The translations under genes were made by a program, and so were the position numbers. A DNA stretch of 64,000 bases, from positions 38,480 to 102,479 of the forward strand of contig CASDZW010000001.1 in the NCBI GenBank assembly GCA_949285915.1, written 5' to 3'. This stretch comes from an uncultured Collinsella sp. (GTDB lineage: Bacteria; Actinomycetota; Coriobacteriia; Coriobacteriales; Coriobacteriaceae). Each line of letters starts with the position of its first letter. Positions within the stretch are counted from its first letter, which is position 1. The notes beneath the pieces are model-generated. The model worked only from the letters and a program-made list of their open reading frames with translations. It was not told the DNA's origin and did not search any database. Shown one piece after another: positions 61,191 through 64,000 of this stretch.

Positions 61191-61475
61191 CTAGCCCAGG
61201 ACCTCGACCTCGACAGCCGTCCCAAGACGGGCTGCGAGTGCACGAGCGAGCGTGCGAATCGCCTTGATCGTACGGCCGTGGCGACCGATGACCTTGGCAA
61301 CGTCGGAATCCGCGACGGAAACCTCGATAGTGGAGGCGTCCTCGCGGTCGATGACCTCGAGACTCACGGCATCCGGCTCGTCGACGATGCTCACGACGAG
61401 GTACTCCACCAGATCGGCGATACGATCCGAGAGGAGCTCCTCACCTTCGAGCATGCCGCTAAGCTCCTCAGACAC
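61191..61475 (-). CDS. khpA: KH-domain RNA-binding protein KhpA
   Basis: 94 residues; single KH domain with the GxxG loop in VIGRHGRTIKAIRTLARALA (about 64-82) and the start LVEYLVVSIVDEPDAVSL typical of KhpA. GTG start follows GAGGAG; an ATG seven codons later is possible. Between rpsP and rimM, the standard place. Small-RNA chaperone role inferred from family. Confidence 0.92.
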   Translation of the reverse strand: MSEELSGMLEGEELLSDRIADLVEYLVVSIVDEPDAVSLEVIDREDASTIEVSVADSDVAKVIGRHGRTIKAIRTLARALAARLGTAVEVEVLG

Positions 61476-61478
61476 CGC

Positions 61479-61823
61479 TTACTCCTCGGCGCCCTCGGCA
61501 GCCTCGGCCTCAGCCGCCTTAGCGGCCTCCGCCTCCTTGGCGAGCTGCTTCTTGGACTTCTTGACAGCGGTCTCGGCCTTGGGGCCCTCCTCGGCGGCCT
61601 TGACGAGCGCCTTGACGGCGTCGGTCAGCTGGGCGCCCTTGGACTGCCAGTCGTTGATCTTCTCGATGTCGAGATCGATGGTCTTGGGGTTGGTGAGCGG
61701 GTTGTAGCGGCCCACCTCCTCGATCAGGCGACCATCGCGGGGCGAACGGGAATCGGCGACCACGACACGGTAGTACGGACGCTTCTTAGAGCCGTGACGG
61801 GCGAGACGAATCTTGACTGCCAA
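61479..61823 (-). CDS. rpsP: 30S ribosomal protein S16
   Basis: 114 residues. [31 protein letters not shown] (read in parts) and [10 protein letters not shown] are S16. The start is TTG (TTG-GCA-GTC), preceded by GGAGGAGTTTTCA; no ATG fits because family similarity begins at the second residue. The C-terminal 30 residues are an Ala/Glu/Lys-rich extension. Confidence 0.97.
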   Translation of the reverse strand: MAVKIRLARHGSKKRPYYRVVVADSRSPRDGRLIEEVGRYNPLTNPKTIDLDIEKINDWQSKGAQLTDAVKALVKAAEEGPKAETAVKKSKKQLAKEAEAAKAAEAEAAEGAEE

Positions 61824-61953
61824 TGAAAACTCCTCCAACCAGGCAGCCGGTATGGCTGCGACGACAGACAAACAAATGGGTATGATACGCCAACGGAGGG
61901 GCGTGCGTCCTGCCAACGCGCAGGAACTTCGGTATTTCCGCAGGCGGTTCCAT

Positions 61954-61982
61954 ATAATACGCACTTCTTGCAATATTGCAAG
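61954..61982 (-). promoter_or_regulatory. rpsP promoter with overlapping 16-bp palindrome
   Basis: Minus strand TTGCAA (61976-61981), 16-bp spacer, TATTAT (61954-61959). CTTGCAATATTGCAAG (61967-61982) is a perfect palindrome covering the -35. It lies 52 bp before dinB on the other strand, so a bound factor could influence both genes. The rest of the rpsP leader (about 120 nt) shows no strong structure. Confidence 0.6.
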
Positions 61983-62021
61983 GCCCCATTGCGACGAATG
62001 CGCACGCAGCGCACAAGATGC

Positions 62022-62036
62022 TATACTGCGATTATG
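62022..62036 (+). promoter_or_regulatory. Likely leaderless start of dinB
   Basis: TATACT at 62022-62027 would place the transcription start at or beside the A of the dinB ATG (62034). No Shine-Dalgarno lies before that ATG. The -35 region is weak. Confidence 0.5.
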
Positions 62037-63347
62037 TACGATAGCGAACATACATACGCTAACAAGAGCGATCTTGCCGACGTCACCGCTGGCCTGTTCG
62101 GCGGGTGGAGGGGTCCGGCCATCGGTCTTATGGACCTGGACGCGTTCTTTGCGAGCGTAGAGCAGCTCGACCATCCCGAATGGCGCGGCAAGCCCGTCAT
62201 CGTGGGAGGCAGCCCCGAGGAGCGCGGCGTCGTATCCACGGCGTCCTATGAGGCGCGGCCCTATGGCGTGCATTCGGCTATGCCCTCGGCGCAGGCCAAG
62301 CGGCTTTGCCCGGACGCCATCTGGACTCGCGGCCACTTTGACCGGTACCGCGAGATGAGCGCCAAGGTTATGGCCATCATCGCAGACGAGACGCCCTATA
62401 TCGACCAGGTTTCCATCGACGAGGCGTTTTTTGATATCACGCCGGGTCGCTTCTCACGTGAGAGCCCCGTGGAGATTGCCCAGCGCATCTCCCGGCGCGT
62501 GTCGGAGCTCGGTATCACCTGCTCCATCGGTCTCGGTCCCAACAAGACGGTTGCCAAGATCGCAAGCGAGCGCGATAAGCCCCGTGGTCTCACCGTGGTT
62601 CTTCCCGGTACCGAGGCGGCGTTTCTTGCCCCCTTACCGGTGCGTGCTATGAGCGGTATCGGCAAGGCTGCCGATGCGGCGCTTGCGAAAGCCGGCATCC
62701 TGACCCTCGGCGCGCTTGCGGAGGCACCGGTCGCAAAGCTCGCCCCAATCTTTGGGTCCGCTGCGGAGATGATGAAACTGCGCGCCCAAGGGCGAGAGCA
62801 AAGCTCGGTTAAGTCCCAGGACGCTCCTGACGAGGTTAAATCGATCAGCAACGAGCGCACCTTCGCCCATGACCTCACGCTGCGCGAAGACGTGTACGCG
62901 GCGCTCGCCCTGTTGGGCGAGTCGGTCGGCCGCCGGTTGAGGAGAAAAGGACTCGTTGGAAGAACGGTCACGGTTAAGGTCCGTTACACCTACGGCAGCG
63001 GGCACACGGCGCAGCGCAAACTCCCCCATCCGACCGATGATGAGAACCTGTTTGTCTCCGTGGCGCGTGAGCTTGTCGGCTCGATTTGGCAACCCGGTAT
63101 GCCCGTGCGCCTCTTGGGGATTGGCGTGAGCGATTTCGACGCTGACGAGGGCGTGCAGACCGATCTGTTCTGCGATGTAGATGAGCGCGGCGCCGTCTCG
63201 AGCGACCGAAGAGGCCTCTCCGTTGCCGTCGATCATGTGAGGGAGCGCTTTGGCAGTGCGGCGGTAAGCTTTGGTCGCGCCGCTCGTTTTGACCGCGATC
63301 TTGTGCGGGAGGACAAGTTCCTCACGCAGAACAAGCCTACAGAATAG
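62034..63347 (+). CDS. dinB: DNA polymerase IV (Y family)
   Basis: 437 residues. [15 protein letters not shown] and catalytic [10 protein letters not shown] supply the three acidic residues; [20 protein letters not shown] is the Y-family thumb entry and [15 protein letters not shown] the little finger. About 33 residues precede the usual start. No SOS box is near, unlike lexA. The frame is open 22 codons upstream, but through the promoter. Confidence 0.95.
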   Translation: MYDSEHTYANKSDLADVTAGLFGGWRGPAIGLMDLDAFFASVEQLDHPEWRGKPVIVGGSPEERGVVSTASYEARPYGVHSAMPSAQAKRLCPDAIWTRGHFDRYREMSAKVMAIIADETPYIDQVSIDEAFFDITPGRFSRESPVEIAQRISRRVSELGITCSIGLGPNKTVAKIASERDKPRGLTVVLPGTEAAFLAPLPVRAMSGIGKAADAALAKAGILTLGALAEAPVAKLAPIFGSAAEMMKLRAQGREQSSVKSQDAPDEVKSISNERTFAHDLTLREDVYAALALLGESVGRRLRRKGLVGRTVTVKVRYTYGSGHTAQRKLPHPTDDENLFVSVARELVGSIWQPGMPVRLLGIGVSDFDADEGVQTDLFCDVDERGAVSSDRRGLSVAVDHVRERFGSAAVSFGRAARFDRDLVREDKFLTQNKPTE

Positions 63348-63399
63348 GCCCCGCCGCCAAAGACGACAGGGCCCATGAGTGGAACCGGCTCTGCGAGTT

Positions 63400-63858
63400 C
63401 TACGCGATGTCAATGCGCGGCGCGTCGCCCCAGAGCTTCTCGAGACGGTAGTAATCGCGCGTCTCAGGGGTGAAGACGTGAACGATGACCGTACCGTAGT
63501 CCATGAGAATCCAATTGCGCTGGTCACGTCCCTCGATGGAAAACGGGTGCTCGTTGCAGGTCTTTGCAACCCGCTCCTCGACCTCGTCCACGACGGCGTC
63601 GACAAGGCGCGAGTTAGAGGCGGACATGATCACGAAGTAATCGCATACGTCCGAGAGCGCGGTAAGGTCGAGGACCGTCACATCGTCAGCCTTCTTGTCG
63701 TCGCCCGCGCGGGCGGCGGTGAGGGCTACCTCACGCGCGTCGACGCCGGAGGAGGATAGCGAGGCGGCCGTGCGCTCAGCGCTGTGCGCGTAGCCGAGCT
63801 CGACGTCCTCTTCGTTTTGGGTGTCCTCGATTGTGCTCTCGATGGTGGAATCGGTCAT
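63400..63858 (-). CDS. rsfS: Ribosomal silencing factor RsfS
   Basis: 152 residues. The RsfS domain begins near ALTAARAGDDKKADDVTVLDL and includes CDYFVIMSASNSRLVDAVVDEVE (read in parts), GRDQRNWILMDYGTVIVHVF and YYRLEKLWGDA. About 45 non-conserved acidic residues precede it; an internal start is possible. Binds L14 and blocks subunit joining in starvation. Confidence 0.93.
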   Translation of the reverse strand: MTDSTIESTIEDTQNEEDVELGYAHSAERTAASLSSSGVDAREVALTAARAGDDKKADDVTVLDLTALSDVCDYFVIMSASNSRLVDAVVDEVEERVAKTCNEHPFSIEGRDQRNWILMDYGTVIVHVFTPETRDYYRLEKLWGDAPRIDIA

Positions 63859-63860
63859 GT

Positions 63861-64000
63861 TCAGCCCTTCTTGGTCATATAGTCGTTATAGATGGACACG
63901 GTGCCAGGATACAGGTAGCGCCTCGTCTCGAGTACGTAGGAGATGCCGCCGATGAAGCTCGTAAGGAAGAGCTCCTCGAGCGAAACGTCACCCACAAGGT
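63861..64000 (-). CDS. C-terminal end of an unrecognised gene (5' part outside window)
   Basis: Leftward frame gives 45 residues ending LETRRYLYPGTVSIYNDY then MTKKG and TGA, two bases before the rsfS ATG, so it is probably the gene upstream of rsfS in one operon. In many Gram-positives that position is held by yqeK or a LytR-CpsA-Psr protein; the fragment is too short to decide. Confidence 0.6.
   Translation of the reverse strand, partial: LVGDVSLEELFLTSFIGGISYVLETRRYLYPGTVSIYNDYMTKKG

Noticed and set aside
63348-63399. Terminator between dinB and rsfS
   Set aside because: GGCCC/GGGCC blocks can pair, but with a loop of about 17 nt and no U tract; too weak to call.

Overview
The window reads as chromosomal housekeeping DNA from a GC-rich actinobacterium of the class Coriobacteriia, most likely a Collinsella-like Coriobacteriaceae. 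This is an inference from gene content, not a database match. Three linkages are actinobacterial: lexA / LysM gene / nrdR, pgsA / FHA protein (GarA-like) / FtsR-type MerR, and leaderless or GTG/TTG starts. Two-subunit glyQ-glyS, a spoVS gene and the LuxR regulators with an excisionase-like N-terminus fit Coriobacteriia better than Streptomyces or Mycobacterium.

Layout. 1-5.7 kb (+): end of rny (RNase Y), an undescribed GHKL ATPase, spoVS, miaB, miaA, hflX. 5.7-8.8 kb: lexA and a DUF1624 acyltransferase leftward; a LysM membrane protein, nrdR and dut rightward, separated by three SOS boxes spaced exactly 28 bp apart. 8.8-11.2 kb (+): purine permease and a thioredoxin reductase. 11.2-13.4 kb: a 533-bp gene-free stretch, then degV (fatty-acid-binding type) divergent from a DUF1836 regulator across an operator-like palindrome. 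13.4-17.6 kb (-): NlpC/P60 hydrolase, apt, ftsR, FHA protein, pgsA. 17.7-32.6 kb (-): tRNA-Pro, then a very tight run of overlapping genes (scpA-scpB-rluB-cmk-plsC-ispH-DUF512-der-plsY-gpsA-rpe-cysteine desulfurase-Nif3-zinc ribbon-coaBC) that joins chromosome segregation, phospholipid precursor, isoprenoid, ribosome assembly and CoA functions.

32.3-39.0 kb (-): an ABC-F ATPase and tRNA-Val, then a small accessory island made of a mosaic Ig-like surface protein and a LuxR-family regulator whose frame is broken at a run of seven G, bounded on the other side by tRNA-Met and two tRNA-Ala cassettes. 39.1-62 kb (-): one long translation and envelope region, read in order of transcription as rpsP-khpA-rimM-trmD-lepB, glyQ-glyS, rplS-rnhB-yraN-comM-dprA-trmFO-xerC, then rpsB-tsf-pyrH-frr-uppS-cdsA-dxr-rseP-ispG-proS. 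62-64 kb: dinB (+), rsfS (-) and the 3' end of one more gene (-).

Most genes are ordinary and confidently named. The parts that stand out are: the GHKL ATPase that occupies the position of ymdB between rny and spoVS; the tandem LexA operator array; three related TAG-rich sites around and inside degV, one of which forces a cluster of rare codons; the poly-G-broken regulator next to a mosaic surface protein; a site-2 protease (rseP position) with a winged-helix-like insertion; and a perfect 11-bp hairpin covering the ribosome binding site and start codon of yraN.
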